From Orthonyx spaldingii (taxonomy: Eukaryota; Chordata; Aves; Passeriformes; Orthonychidae), in NCBI GenBank assembly GCA_013397795.1, contig VZTJ01000269.1:75598-139597 (forward strand): a DNA stretch of 64,000 bases, in the 5' to 3' direction. The stretch's first letter is position 1; every line of letters starts with the position of its first letter. The translations under genes and the position numbers were made by a program. Below are positions 34,101 through 45,860 of this stretch, piece after piece. Under the pieces are notes generated by a model. The model did not search any database and was not told the origin of the DNA. It worked only from the letters and a program-made list of their open reading frames with translations.

Positions 34101-34261
34101 CTGGCCCCTCAGGGAAGAGGAATGTCTCATCCCAGCAGCTCCGTGCAGCTGAAATCCCCCCCCCACAATGGCACTGCCAGCCCAGGATTATTTTAGCCTC
34201 CTGTTGGCTCTGTGGGACCAGGAACTGGAGGTCTGTGCCTTAAACTGACAGGGGGCAGGGT

Positions 34262-34475
34262 TAGATTGGATTTTCGGAAGAAATTCTTTACTGTAAGGCC
34301 CTGGCACAGGGTGCCCAGAGAAGCTGTGGCTGCTCCATCCCTGGAAGTGTCCAAGGCCAGGTTGGACGGGGCTTGGAATAACCTGGGATAGTGGAAGGTG
34401 TCCCTGCCCTTTGCAGGGGGTGGAACCAAATGATCTCTAACTTTCCTTCCAACCCCAACCATTCCATGACTCCAC
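34262..34475 (+). repeat. CR1 LINE 3' fragment
   Basis: 'gattggattttcggaagaaa', 'ggccctggcacagggtgccc', 'tggaagtgtccaaggccagg', 'gatagtggaaggtgtccctg' and the end CCATTCCATGACTCC are in canonical CR1 tail order. It lies inside the putative SGSM1 3' UTR, sense to the gene. Confidence 0.95.
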
Positions 34476-35621
34476 ACTTTCTGAGGAGCCTGCTGCATTC
34501 TCCCCTGGGTGCAGCAAGGGTTGCATGTGCTGCCAGCCCACGTTCTCTGTGCCAGTCACTCCGGAGCTGAGCCTGAGGAAGGATGGACTCCTTGGGCAGA
34601 GAGTTCAGCTCCCATCACCCCCTCACTGGGCAGCCACGTTGCTGTGGGGTTTGGGGTTTGTCTCATGCTCGAGCTGCTGAGCTCAGATAATCTCGGTGTG
34701 TGTAAATCCACTGAGTGTTTGTGTCCTGGCCCTGTGTTCCCCTCATGGAGTGACAAATGGATTCTCTTCCTACATTTGAGCTTTCTGCTCCTGCAACCTT
34801 TCAGCAAGCTCCTGGTGCCCATCTCTTTTTGTGTCACCTGTGCAGACCCTTTAGAAGTTGTGTTTGTTCCTAAATGTGTGATTTTTACTAGGAGTTTTTC
34901 TCTTGCTGTGTTGAGTCTCTGAATCGCTTTGCTGTGAATGTTTTTCATGAAGACTGAGAGGGTTTTTTGCGTGGGAACTTCCTGCTGCCTCCCTGTCCTG
35001 CTCTCATCCGGCCCCTGGCATGGTGGACATCCCTTAACTCATCCCAATGCTCCTTGTAGTGCGTTGTGAGCCAGCAGTGGAACTGCAGGTGTCAACCCTT
35101 GTCACTGACAGGTGAAAAAAAGGCTGAGAGATGGAACTGTTGAAGAGGTGGGTGGGGATCACAAATCTCATCCCTAAATCCCACCCTGGAGACAAAAGCC
35201 TTGTAGCCAAGAGCAGTTTATGGGATGAGGTTCTTCTTATTCTTTGTTCTTTATTTATTTATTACTTACTTTGCCTGACTATTTCCATCTCTTTCCTGGT
35301 TTATCCTGAGGTTGGTCCCCTGCACTGGGAGCCGCTGTGGCCAATGGGCCTCGGAACAGGGATGGGACCAGTTTTGGGATTCTCATCACCTATGTTTCCT
35401 TTTGAAACACCTTACAATATCTAAATCACTTTTCTCTAGAGGCACAGTGGGAACTTCTGAGCCTTTGATCAGTAGGACCAAAATGATGGTCATGTCATCA
35501 AAACCTCTGTCTTATTTCTCATTCCATTTGGGAATTTCCCTGAGTACTGAGCAGCTCTGAGCTTGTCTTCAGCATTTCACTATCGTGTGAGCACAAATTG
35601 ATAGAGCACAATGGAGAGATG

Positions 35622-35662
35622 GAGTTCCAACCCTTCCTAGCACTAGGGAAGGGTTGGAACTC
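35622..35662. repeat. Perfect 16-bp inverted repeat (hairpin)
   Basis: GAGTTCCAACCCTTCC (35622-35637) is followed after 9 bases by its exact reverse complement GGAAGGGTTGGAACTC (35647-35662). If transcribed it would form a stable 16-bp stem with a small loop. Pairing does not continue past the arms. Confidence 0.95.
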
Positions 35663-36543
35663 ACCAGAACCTGTGTCAGAAATTCCTATAAAAACTTTTT
35701 CAGACACCCAGAAGTAGATCAAATGCCACTGACTGCTGCTGCTGTTTCAGTGATCTCACTCAAGCTCAGCATCCTCATTGCCCCGAATAATGAATATTTC
35801 ACTGATTAAGGCATCTAAACCTTTGTGATCCCCAGTGACACCACGTTTCTGTCCTCTGGTGGCCACGTGGGCCACAGCTGAGGCCATTTGGTGCCGTAGC
35901 CACACATTCACACAGCTCAGTGTGTGGATTCCTTCCCAACTTTGCCCGAATCCTGAACTTCCCAGAGAATGTACACGACTGAAATAGCCATGGAAGTCTT
36001 TTAATGTGTCTAATCTAATCTAATGTCTCATTTAATTTTAGATTGGTGATAAGCATATTCCACCTTAAATTCCCGTTCAGTAGTTTAATAGCTTCCTTTT
36101 ATAGATGGATTTTGCACATGGAGGCTGAGCAGAGCCCACAGATGGTTCTGCAGGGGTCAGTCCCTTCTCCATGGTGGCTCCTGAGCCACTGGCAGTGGGA
36201 CATGACTGAGAGCAAGGGCACTTTGCATCAGTCCTTTGATAAGTGGGAAAAAGCACCATTTATCTTTTTTTAAAACTTCTTTTTGTTTTTTGATTTTTTT
36301 TTTTTTTAATTAATGCTAAAATTTAAACTATGCACAAGATCTTAAATATATGGAAGTTTTAGGAATGAGTATGGCTTTGCTGCTAAGGACGATAAAGAAC
36401 TGAAAATCCTGATCCTGGTTACCGAGAGACTAAAAATGTCAGTGTTGTGACTATGTAAGATCGACTTAAATTCTCAGAAATTCAGTCTCTCTGGAGAGTA
36501 GTTCCCAGAAGCCAGGGAAGAAACTGTTTTCCCAAACAGAATT

Positions 36544-36549
36544 AATAAA
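36544..36549 (+). terminator. SGSM1: Candidate poly(A) signal AATAAA
   Basis: This is the first canonical AATAAA I found downstream of the SGSM1 stop, with a moderately GT-rich stretch about 25-35 bases on. It is a possible proximal 3' end. Confidence 0.4.
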
Positions 36550-36974
36550 AAGCTTTGAAAATGCAACGTGGATGTAACCTCAGACTCACGATTGTCACTT
36601 CCCTTGTTCAAGGAGTGTTCTGGAGAGGCGGGCAGGGCGACAGGGTGTGACAGCCATCGTGGGGGCTCTGTGGGACAGGGAATTACCCCTCAGCACAGGG
36701 ATTTGAATGTATCTAGTGTCCTGGCATTAGACTTTTCTGTTGCCCTACACAGAATTGCTGCTTTTCTCTGTTGGATGCCATTTTGGTCTCTGGGAGTTGC
36801 TCGATCAGAGCTTAATGAGCACTTACAGCTTTTAATCTATTTGTAGAAGTGCTGCTAATGTTCTTAGATTATCTGAATTCCACACTGTGGTATAATATCT
36901 GTTTTATATTATTTTATTCATGCTTTTGTTATTTTTTAATGTAAACTGTTCCTTATTGTCGTTCAGAAAGAAAA

Positions 36975-36980
36975 ATTAAA
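36975..36980 (+). terminator. SGSM1: Candidate poly(A) signal ATTAAA
   Basis: ATTAAA sits at the end of an AT-rich run (36880-36980) and is followed by TCTATTCTCTATGG and then GTGGTTCTTT, a plausible cleavage site with a GT-rich downstream element. After this, composition jumps back to GC-rich. I regard it as the best candidate for the distal end of SGSM1. Confidence 0.5.
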
Positions 36981-39290
36981 GCTCTATTCTCTATGGTTAA
37001 TGTATTTTCAAATCAATCAGAGCCTGGTGGTTCTTTCCGGCTGCGCGGTTCCTGGGAAGGCATCGAATGGGGATACCCTGAGCAGGGAGTGCCCAAAATG
37101 CTCTGTTTTTCCACACTGCTCCCAGATTCCGGAGTCCTCTGTTGCTCGTGGTGAGTGTCCCCTGTCCTGGGGGCCCTGCTGTCACCTGGGCTCCTTTTTG
37201 CACTCTCCTTGCCCTCATGGTCCTCACTTTCCCCCATTCTGTCCCTTGGCCTCCTCAGTCCAGCCGTGCTGACCCTGTCCCTGTCCCTCTGGGCAGATGT
37301 GTGGCAGTGACACCTCCTTGGCTCTGCTGGCACTGTCACCTCTGTCCTTCCTCTTGCTGCACCCCCCAGTAACGTGGAGAATTTAAACTGACGGTGAAAC
37401 AGAGCAATTGAAGAGGAGGAAGAAGGCTGGGGAAGGGCTGGGCCAGGCCCTTGGTGCTGCGTGGTGTGAACTTGCCCAGACAGAGCACACAGGGAGGTGA
37501 CAGAGGGCCCTGGCATGGGGCAGCCCAGAGCTGGGACATGGTGGGGATGGTTCACTCCTGAGTGTGTCCCTGTGCTGCCAGGTGAGCTGTGCGGGAGGTG
37601 AGAGAGTGTATTCTGCAACGGTGCCCAAAATGACCTTGGACTTGATCTCCTGGGCTTGCCTCAGTATTTCCCGGATCAATCTCCAGACCTTTAAACTGGC
37701 AGTGATAGGATGGACTGCGGTGCCTTTCTTGCAGGGAACAGGAGGGACAAGTTCTTCATCAAAACCATGAGGAGGACAAGCTGCCTGTGGTCCCTGCCCC
37801 TGCTCAGGGCTGGCACTTGTCACCCCTCCAGACTCCACAAGATCCTTGGGTGCTTGTGGATCTTCCAGCTCTCCCAAGGAGTGGTGTCATGTGTGGGAAT
37901 AGGAAAGAGGTGCCCCCAACCCTGGGAGTGCCATCAGCCACCTTTTTGTGGTGTCAGCTCCTGCTCTGTTGGAGGCAGAAGGGGTCCACCTCACCCCAAT
38001 GCTGTGTTTTAAGCAGCACCAAATTTAACTGTGTTTCTAAAAATGGGAGTGCAAGGAAGGCTGGATGCTCGCTCCAGATTCCTGCCTCTACATACTTATG
38101 AGAAGAGGCTTAATTAAATAAATCCTGGTATTTAATTAATCCTTAATATGTTTGCTTCTTGAGGCATGTTTGCTCTAATGGCCCAGCCCCAGTTTCCAGT
38201 GCAGGCTGAGGTTTGCAGGGCTCAGAACTTCAAAAGCTGATGAAGACACTCCCCAAACACGCAGAGTTTGCAAAACGTCAGGGTGGGATTCAACCAGCCC
38301 TTGCAAATGTGTTAATTACCTGATATTAATTGGCAAACTAATCACCAGAGGCCACATCCCCAGGGTGCCAAAGCAGGAATGCTCTGTGTTCTGGTGTGGA
38401 GAGGCTGGCAAAAATCCTGGCGTTCGGATGGAGGAAAGTAAATGATCCTAAAAGTGAATTTCAGTAATTTTTAACTTGGGATAGTTTCTCACAAAAGCAG
38501 CTATCCTGAGGTTGTGCTTTGAAGTGCATGGAAATTTCCATCAGTTGCCACCTCCGTGCAGTGCAGGAGACAGCAGCTGGTGGAGCAGCTCTGAGAGGCA
38601 GCAGCTCTGTCCTGTGCAGGAAAAGAAACCATTCCAACCCCTTGCCAACAAGGGCACTTCAGGAGGTGTTCACCATTATGGGAGCTCCTCCGAGGGGTGG
38701 TGGCAGCCCCAGGTTTTTCTGTGCTCTGTTTTGATCCCCTGCTCCATGAGCCTGAGCTCTCAGGCCACGATGGATGAAGCAGTTTAGCTGTGGCACGTGC
38801 CCAGGGCTGGGTGTGATGGGGGGCACTGGGGACTGTGCTGGTGAGCCCAGCTGTGAGTGCTCATCCTCACACACCTCACACACCCTCCTGCCAGGCTCTG
38901 CACGTGGCAACGGAGCCGGGAAGGACCCGGAGTATTTATAGCCCTTGTTAACATGCATGAATGGACACGCTGAGCTCTGGCACAAACATCTGCCCAGGTG
39001 GGTGCTGTCCTGGCAGCACCCCACGCTCCCTCTGCCGCCTTAAGGTGCTCCAGCACGTAGTTCAGAGAGGCCTTTTCCAAAGGAAAATGAAGCTGAAAAT
39101 TCAAAGGCTGATCCACAGCTGTAGCAATCCCTGGGCAAATCCTGCAGAGAGGCCCAGGTTGTACAGGCACCACGACCCAACTGCTGCAGGATGAGGAGCT
39201 GACTGCCTTGGATCCCTACCCAGCCCAGCAGCATTGAGGGCTGGAGGACTGCACAACAGGGATAGGCTTTGCCAGCCTGGGACTGGGAGT

Positions 39291-39545
39291 CTCATGGAAT
39301 TACAGGGTGGTTTGGGTTGGAAGGGACCTTAAAGCTCATTCAGTTCCACCCCTGCCATGGGCAGGGACACCTTCCACTATCCCAGGTTGCTCCAACCTCC
39401 AGCCAACCTGGCCTTGGACACTTCCAGGGATGGGGCAGCCACAGCTCCTCTGAGCAACCCGTGCCAGGGCTTCAGCACCTTCACAGGGAAGGATTTCTTC
39501 CTAAAATCCAATCTAAACCTCCCCTTTATCAGTATTAGTTCTCCT
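39291..39545 (-). repeat. CR1 LINE 3' fragment
   Basis: It begins with the reversed tail (CATGGAATTACAGGGTGG), then 'gggttggaagggaccttaaa', 'gggacaccttccactatccc' and 'ccttggacacttccagggat', ending near CTAAAATCCAATCTAAACC. Confidence 0.95.
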
Positions 39546-42289
39546 TTTGCTGGCTTTGAGTGCAATCACTGAGGTGGAGCAATCCATGCTGTGGCATTTC
39601 CAACGAACTGCGGATGTACCTCACAGCCATGAAAAATGAGTTCCAGGAGATCCAGGAGACAACAGCACAGGGATGTGTTAAGCCAGTCCTTAAGCACAAG
39701 GAAGTACCGTGCTTTTTCCTGGAGCATTTCTCAGGAAGTGAAAGCATTTCTGCAAGGCTTTGGCAGCCGTGTTGGAATGACATGTGAGTGCTTAGGAGTT
39801 ATCAGAGAGCTCGCTGACATAGTGCAGCACCGAGATTATCCCTGCTGGTTCAGTGGATTTTCTGAGTAGTTTCCAGGAGTTCAGTGAGGTTGTTGGGGAG
39901 GAAGATGCTGCCGTCACTGTGCACAGCTCGGGGTTCAGCACAGTCTCTGCGCAGGTTTAGTGACTGACCTGGCCCTTGGGTGGATGAGTTTGAGCTTTTT
40001 TTAGTTCAGCAAATGGAACACAGATCCTCGGCTTTATCGCCGTGACTAAGGACGTGTTGTTGTTGGCTGAGTTACAGGAGTGCGCTGAAATCTGAGTCAC
40101 TCTTCTGCTTGGGAAAACAAAAGCCGACTCCCAGGAAATCTGCATCCCTTTGTTCTCCCCACAGCCCCCCAAGTCTGACCATGTGCTGTTGCTGATAGCA
40201 CTGGGATCGGGATGGGCTGGTGTCCTTGCCCAAAGCAGCGCAGGCAAAACCACCAGGGATTATATAACTGGCAACAATCCCACACCCACTGGTTCTTCCC
40301 TCTGTGCACTGAAACCTCCGTGACGGTGCAATCTAACAGCTCCTTCCTACTGGAGAGCATTATACATACAAATTTGACGCTCAATTGTCCTTGTTTTTTA
40401 GTCAAGGATTTCTTGGTTATGGCTGCTTTCAGCAGCTGAGGTTTGACAATCTCTGCCTTCCCAAATTTCCCTTTTCTGGAGGAAGAAATATTGTATGGAC
40501 ACCACAGTGTAATCCCACAGGCCCTGTGCCCCCTTGGAAGGGTGATGCCCTTTCCAGGGCCTGGCAGAGCTCAGCCTTCACAAGGACACAAGGGATGGTG
40601 AAAGACATTGAACTGTGTGTTTTACAGACTCTTCCCTTTAAATCAGGACTCTCTCTCCTGCCTTCCTTCTCCCAGCCCTGTTCCCAAGTCAAACTTGAGG
40701 ATGGGAGAGGCAGCAATGGGGCCCCACTGCCAGTGGGGTTTTATTGGGAGGGCAGTGCCGGGGCTGAGCTCTCCCTGTGCTCCGAGCCAGGCACTTGCTC
40801 TCTGTGTAGCTCTGCACTGATTTCCATGGTGGATGAGCATGAAGAGGTGGGAAAGGAGTTTTTAAGGACAGCTGCCGCGGTGGTGATGGGGAGTGGGAGG
40901 ATTTCCTGCTTTCCCTTATGCAGATTATATGTAGTGGGCAGTGGAGCACCTTCCTGCAGTGCTCAGTGCCTGAGGTGAGTGGGGAGCTCCTGCCTGTTTC
41001 TTCCTGGGGCTCATCCTGAGCAGTCACCAATAGTTTTGGCTTTTGTGGGAGCAGTTACCTGGTGGAAGGTTGCAAAGCAGGACACTGAGGTGCTTCCCTG
41101 CTGAGGGGCAGAGCATTTCAACGCCACGTGGGCCTGGGAAGGTGTGCTGGTTTAGGGCAAATTTGGAAAGGGGACCTCCAAAGGTGTCTCCTTCAGAAGA
41201 GCACATTTCAGTGGCCCCTCCTGCAACCGGTTTGAAAAAATGTAAACAATAAACATAAACCTGCACTGGCTTTCTCTGACTGAATTAAAAGGACAAAAAC
41301 TCATTTCTGAGCATAGCAGATGATATGGAATATATAGCATAAAATACATAACATAAAATCTCTCTAGGACAGAAGGGTGGCAGGGGAACACTGGAAGATC
41401 AGTGTTCCCTGACCCAGACAGGCTGGTTTTGCATACACCTCCACCTCTTCACATAACAGGAGCAACTGGCTCGGCAGGAAGAGACGGAGACTGTTCCTGG
41501 CTGGAACAAAGGAGGGGATCTTGTCGTACCTGCTGAAGTCAGGCAGGGGTGAGACAGGAGTGAGACACAGCAGGGGCTGGGGGATCTGCCTGGGACCCCC
41601 CTCCCCCACCCCGTGTTTGTCCCTGCTCTCAGATGTGCAGGCGTGTCATGGGCAGTGTCCATGTGCCATTTGCAATTAACCCATCTCTCCACTGCAGGGC
41701 ACTGACAGACTGTGTGAGAGGAGCTAAATCCCAGCAGCAGCCCCACTGGTGCATGGAACATTCACTGGTATTCCCTGGTTTGTGCCATTCTTAGCTCAGT
41801 TCTGAAGACATCCCAGCCTGGAAGTTAATTGTGTGGTGGAGAGGAGAAACAGTGGCATTACTCATCTGAGGAGTGGAGCCTTTTGTTTGAAAACTGTATC
41901 TGAAGAATGGAAACTTCATAGATAAGGGGTCTGTCATTCTTTTCCACGTGCAGGCACTCCTTCACCGTATATTGCTGCTTGTCATCCCACTGGCAGCTCC
42001 AGTGAAGTCATAAAACAGAGGGTCAAAGCTCAGATGTCTGTGAGATGGGTCTGGCAGTGTCTGTTCACTATTGCCAGCCACACTGCAGGGTGGAATTACA
42101 GCCCTAATTCATATACATGGGGTGAGAGGCCAGGGCTCTGCATTTAACTCTGGGGTCACCCTTGCTCTGCTGCGTGCTGATAAACTCAGTGGGAGAAAGA
42201 TTCCTGCAGGGTCTCAGGTGGGGACAGAGCAAAGGGAAGAACCTGTCCAGGAGCCAGGGCTGTGCCACATGCCAGGTCCTGTTCTTGCC

Positions 42290-42765
42290 CTCTGCTCACT
42301 GCAGGACACACACTGGGGTGTTGGAGCATGTCCAGGGATGGGAACAGAGCTGGGAAGGGTCTGGAGCACCAGGAGCAGCTGAGGGAGCTGGGAGGGACTC
42401 AGCCTGGAGAAAAGGAGGCTCAGGGGGGACCTTCTGGCTCTGCACAATTCCCTGACAGGAGGGTGTAGCCAGGTGGGGGTCGGGCTCTGCTCCCAGGGAA
42501 CAACGGACAAAACCAGAGGAAACGGCTTCAAGCTGTGCCAGGGGAGGCTTAGATTGGATATTGTGGAAAATTTCTTTATAGAAGGATTATCAGGCATTGG
42601 AAGAGGCTGCCCAGGGAGGTGGTGGAGTTCCCATCCCTGAGGGATTTAAGAGATGTGTCGATGTGGACCCTGGGGACATGGGTGACCTGGGCAGTGCTGG
42701 GGGAACAGTTGGACTCGACGGTCTTGGAGGGCTTTTCCAACCCAAACAATTCTATGATTCTCAGG
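42290..42765 (+). repeat. CR1 LINE 3' fragment, about 475 bp
   Basis: 'agctgagggagctgggaggg', 'ctcagcctggagaaaaggag', 'tcccagggaacaacggacaa', 'ggattatcaggcattggaag', 'aagaggctgcccagggaggt', 'ggactcgacggtcttggagg' and the terminal CAATTCTATGATTCTC mark a well preserved CR1 tail with the diagnostic octamer. Confidence 0.97.
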
Positions 42766-44889
42766 GATTGGCAGCAGTGGGGTGTCCCTGGGGTGACAGT
42801 GGGGTGACAATTCTCCTCTCTAGTGCCAGAGGTGGGGTGCAAGGGCTGGCTGTGATGGCCGGGAGGCTCCCACCTCCTCAGTGCAGCACTGCCGGTCCCA
42901 CAGCTCTGTGCTGGCCCCACGCTACAGCCATTCCCTTTCCCACAGGTTTGGGGTGTCCCCAGGGCAATAAGGGTCGGGTGAGGGTGAGGATCCAGCCCCC
43001 GCAGCCCTGCACCGGTCGGGCCCAAGCCTGCTCCGTGCCCGGCACTGCCCCGCAGCGCTGCCATCCCACCGGAGCTGCTCCTGCCGCAGCTTGAACCAGC
43101 CCGAGCTTCTGTGGCCACTTTGAAGCTCCCAGGTCTCATCTCCCCGGGCATTCGCAAAGGCACCCGCTGAGGCTCCTCCTCGCACAGTGGGAAACCAGGC
43201 AGCAGCTCCTTGGGAACACGGCTGCTCTCTTGAAGTGTCCATTTGAATGCGGCTCCCAGGGCTATGGCGTGCCCAGTTCTCCGGCTCTGTCACTGTGTAG
43301 GTGTTTTTGTGGAGGGAGCTGCCATTAAGCGGCTCCTGAATAACTGATCAGGTGCTTTCCTCATTCCCTATGACTTGCTGAGAGCCCCATGTGCTGGAGC
43401 AGGGGTTCCCAGCCATGGGTGGAACAAGAACCGCTTCAAAGAGGTGTAAGAGGCAGGAACACCCTCCTTGCAGAAGGCACCGATCCAAGCCATGGATCGC
43501 CCTCATCTGCGCCAGAGCTGCAGGGAGGGTGCTGGTGGGGAAAGGCGGCTGAGGGGATGGGTTATGGCTTGGCTTCTGGAAAAGCGAGAGGCAAATGAGT
43601 CATGGAATTGGGATCCCTTTGTGTGGTGAAGATAAAAGGGTTGCTAAGGTGGGGAAAACACCTATATTATCCTGATTTGGGAGCAAGGGGGGAAGCTGTG
43701 GGAAAGCAATCTTAAATTAAATGGGATGTGGGTGGGGACAGAGGAGGCGAGGCAAGCTCCATATTCCTGCTGCTGATACAGGGCTGGATGTTTTTGCTGC
43801 TGAAACCTTTCCTCTTGCTCCCATCCATGCACCTGCTAAGGGGCAGCCGCAGTGACTCTGTACATCTCCATTGGAATGGATCATGGAGAGATCCTGCAGC
43901 TCCACTGGCTCAGGACCCCTGTGCCTGCAACAGAAGGAGATTTGGGCTGGTTAAAGGCAGATCAGTGAGTTCCCCATGGAGGGCAGGGACACACTGCTGC
44001 CTGGTCTTTCCCTGTCCTGCCAAGAGCTGGGATGAAGACATGGAGATGCATTTCCCTTGTGCCATGGCATCACCCTGGCTCTTGGCCAGCCCATCATCCA
44101 CACTCTCCTTCCTCCGGCCGTGAGTCATGGCCTCACCTCGGAGCCGACTTTGGACTCCTTGGCAGGGAACCACACCTTTGATAATGACAAAAAGCAGCAT
44201 TTGGAGCTTTTGAACTGTGACAGCTGGGGCAAGGAGAGGATGCCAGAGGGCAGATCTGGTGACTTTGGTGCCATTCCTCAGGAGGGGACTAAGGAGAAAC
44301 ACGCCCTGGTTTGAAGAGAAATGTTCCCTTTCTGATTCTGTCTGCTCTGAGGCAATGTGTTGTCTGGACTGGGCTCCAGGGCTGTGTTGCCCTGAGCATG
44401 ACAAAAGGACAGTGGTGGCCAAGGGGCTGCCACTGGTGGCCACAAAATTGGATTTCTTACCTGGTGTGTGACAAGCCAATAATGACACACTTGAGAGAGA
44501 AATGGATTATTTATTTCAGGGTTGTGCAGCCTGGGTGCTCGGTGTATTCCTCAAATCCAGCACATCCCACTGGACTTTCCTGCTGTTATTTATACACAGA
44601 AATACAGAGCTAGTAACTTTCCAAGCACAATCCTTTATTAGGATTGGTCAGTAATTTCCATACAAGTTGCTTCTCCACATGCTCAGGGGAAGGGTCGTCA
44701 TCTGGGCAGGGTCTTTTTGACCTGTAGGTGTGATTTTTAGTATTATAACAAACATAGTTGAGCTGTAGAATATACCAGCTTTGAAAGTTTACATAAACAT
44801 ATATCAACATCTTAATTTAGGTCCTTAAAGCTTGTTAGTTTCAGGGTGTCCTTGACTAAGGGATGCAGCTGCTGCCTGTTCCACTGATT

Positions 44890-45362
44890 AGAATCACAGA
44901 ATCCCAGAACAGTTGTGATGGGAAGATCATGCAGTCCAACCCCCCTGCCAAGGCAGGGTGACCCGGAGCAGGTGACACAGGATTACATCCAGGTGGGTTT
45001 GGAATTTGTCCAGAAAGGGAGACTCCACGCCCTCCCTGAGCGGCTGTCCCAGTGCTCTGCCACCCTCCATGGAAAGAGGTTCTTCCTCATGTTGAGGTGC
45101 AACTTGTGTTTTAGTTTATTGCTCCCTGTCACCGGGCACCACCGAACAGAGTCTGGCACCATCCTCTTGGCACACGATTTGAGATGTTTGTATGGATTGA
45201 TGAGATCCCCTCTCAGCCTTCCCTTCTCCAGACCCACCAGGCCCAGCTCCCACAGCCTCTCCTCATCACAGAGATGCTCCAGACCCCAAATCATCTCTCT
45301 GGCCTCTGCTGGACCCTCTCCAGCAGCTCCTTTTTTCACCTGTACTTGCCCAGAACTGGACA
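44890..45362 (-). repeat. CR1 LINE 3' fragment, abutting CpG island
   Basis: It begins AGAATCACAGAATCCCAG (reversed octamers) and shares its phrases with the copy at 27425-27960 ('cacacgatttgagatgtttg', 'cacagagatgctccagaccc'). Its 5' end lies about 60 bases from the start of the CpG island. Confidence 0.97.
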
Positions 45363-45540
45363 CAATAAGCTAACCTCGACACACCCCACATTTTCCAGCA
45401 GCACCCACACCCACCCCTATCCCTCGTGGACGGCGGGGCCGGGACTCGAACCGGCGACCCCGCGGAGCAGGTGGAGCGGGGCGGAGCCAATGGCGGCCGC
45501 GCTGCGCGGGGGGAGCCCCGCCCACGGCCCGCGCCGCGCG

Positions 45541-45554
45541 GTCACCATGGCAAC
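45541..45554 (+). promoter_or_regulatory. RFX X-box GTCACCATGGCAAC
   Basis: It matches the RFX consensus GTNRCC-(N2)-RGYAAC at every defined position, with the near-palindromic form used by RFX dimers. It lies in the core of the CpG island, 50 bases past the CCAAT/YY1 pair. The same bases also contain an ATG in strong Kozak context. Confidence 0.6.
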
Positions 45555-45860
45555 AGCGGCGCTTCCCGCGGGGCCCCGCGGCCGCCGGGGCGAAGGGGCC
45601 GGACCGGCACCGGGGCGGGACATTCCCGCCTCCCTCCCGCCGCCTTCCCGAAGCCTTCCCGCAGCCCCTCGCTCCGGGGCAGCGCGGAGGGACGGCCCCC
45701 TGCCCGCCCCGCCCCCGGCCGTGCCCGGCCGCCGCTCGCCGCTCGCCGCCGCCGCGGGGGAAAGGCCGCGCTGCGCGCCCAACTTCACTTCAAGCAACTT
45801 CCCCGGTGCGGCGGAGCCGGCGCCCGGTTTTGCGGAGGGAGCAGCCGGTGGTTTGGATGG
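45547..45860 (+). other. Candidate first exon of the downstream gene (KIAA1671-like), 3' boundary supported
   Basis: The 3' end is a good donor, GGATGG|GTGAGT at 45861. The 5' boundary is not known; I start it at the ATG at 45547, which has the context GTCACCATGG. From that ATG the frame is open for 104 codons plus 2 bases to the donor and stops only 2 bases inside the intron. The translation (MATAALPAGPRGRRGEG and onward) is Ala/Pro/Arg-rich with no domain, as GC-rich 5' UTR often reads, so it may be untranslated. Further possible donors follow within 40 bases. Confidence 0.4.

Larger units (their letters stand above)
31102..36995 (+). other. SGSM1: SGSM1 3' UTR (maximal extent)
   Basis: After the TGA there is no further open gene. 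An AU-rich block at 33290-33520 contains TATTTATTTA (33327-33336) and a run of TATA. A CR1 tail sits at 34262-34475 and a perfect 16-bp hairpin at 35622-35662. There is no AATAAA before 36.5 kb that I could find, so either the UTR is about 5.4-5.9 kb or a variant signal (such as AATATA near 33466) is used earlier. The extent is inferred from signals only. Confidence 0.5.
36996..45420. other. Intergenic region between SGSM1 and the next CpG island
   Basis: I see no exon with convincing homology on either strand. Contents recognised: CR1 copies at 39291-39545, 42290-42765 and 44890-45362, and a moderately GC-rich patch at 42960-43200. In mammals LHFPL7 (TMEM211) lies between SGSM1 and KIAA1671 on the opposite strand; I looked for a four-helix tetraspan-like frame on minus and found none. 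Confidence 0.6.

Noticed and set aside
43728..44123. Frame with a hydrophobic stretch (SIFLLLIQGWMFLLLKPF), considered as a membrane protein
   Set aside because: There is only one hydrophobic run, no family resemblance, no promoter and no conserved splice sites. It does not match the tetraspan layout expected of LHFPL7.
45425..45465. tRNA-like T-arm on minus (GGTTCGAGTCCCGGC)
   Set aside because: The TTCGAGT loop looks right, but the flanking stem pairs only with an 8-base loop, no D-arm or A-box lies at the right distance, and it sits in a CpG island. I see no tRNA fold.
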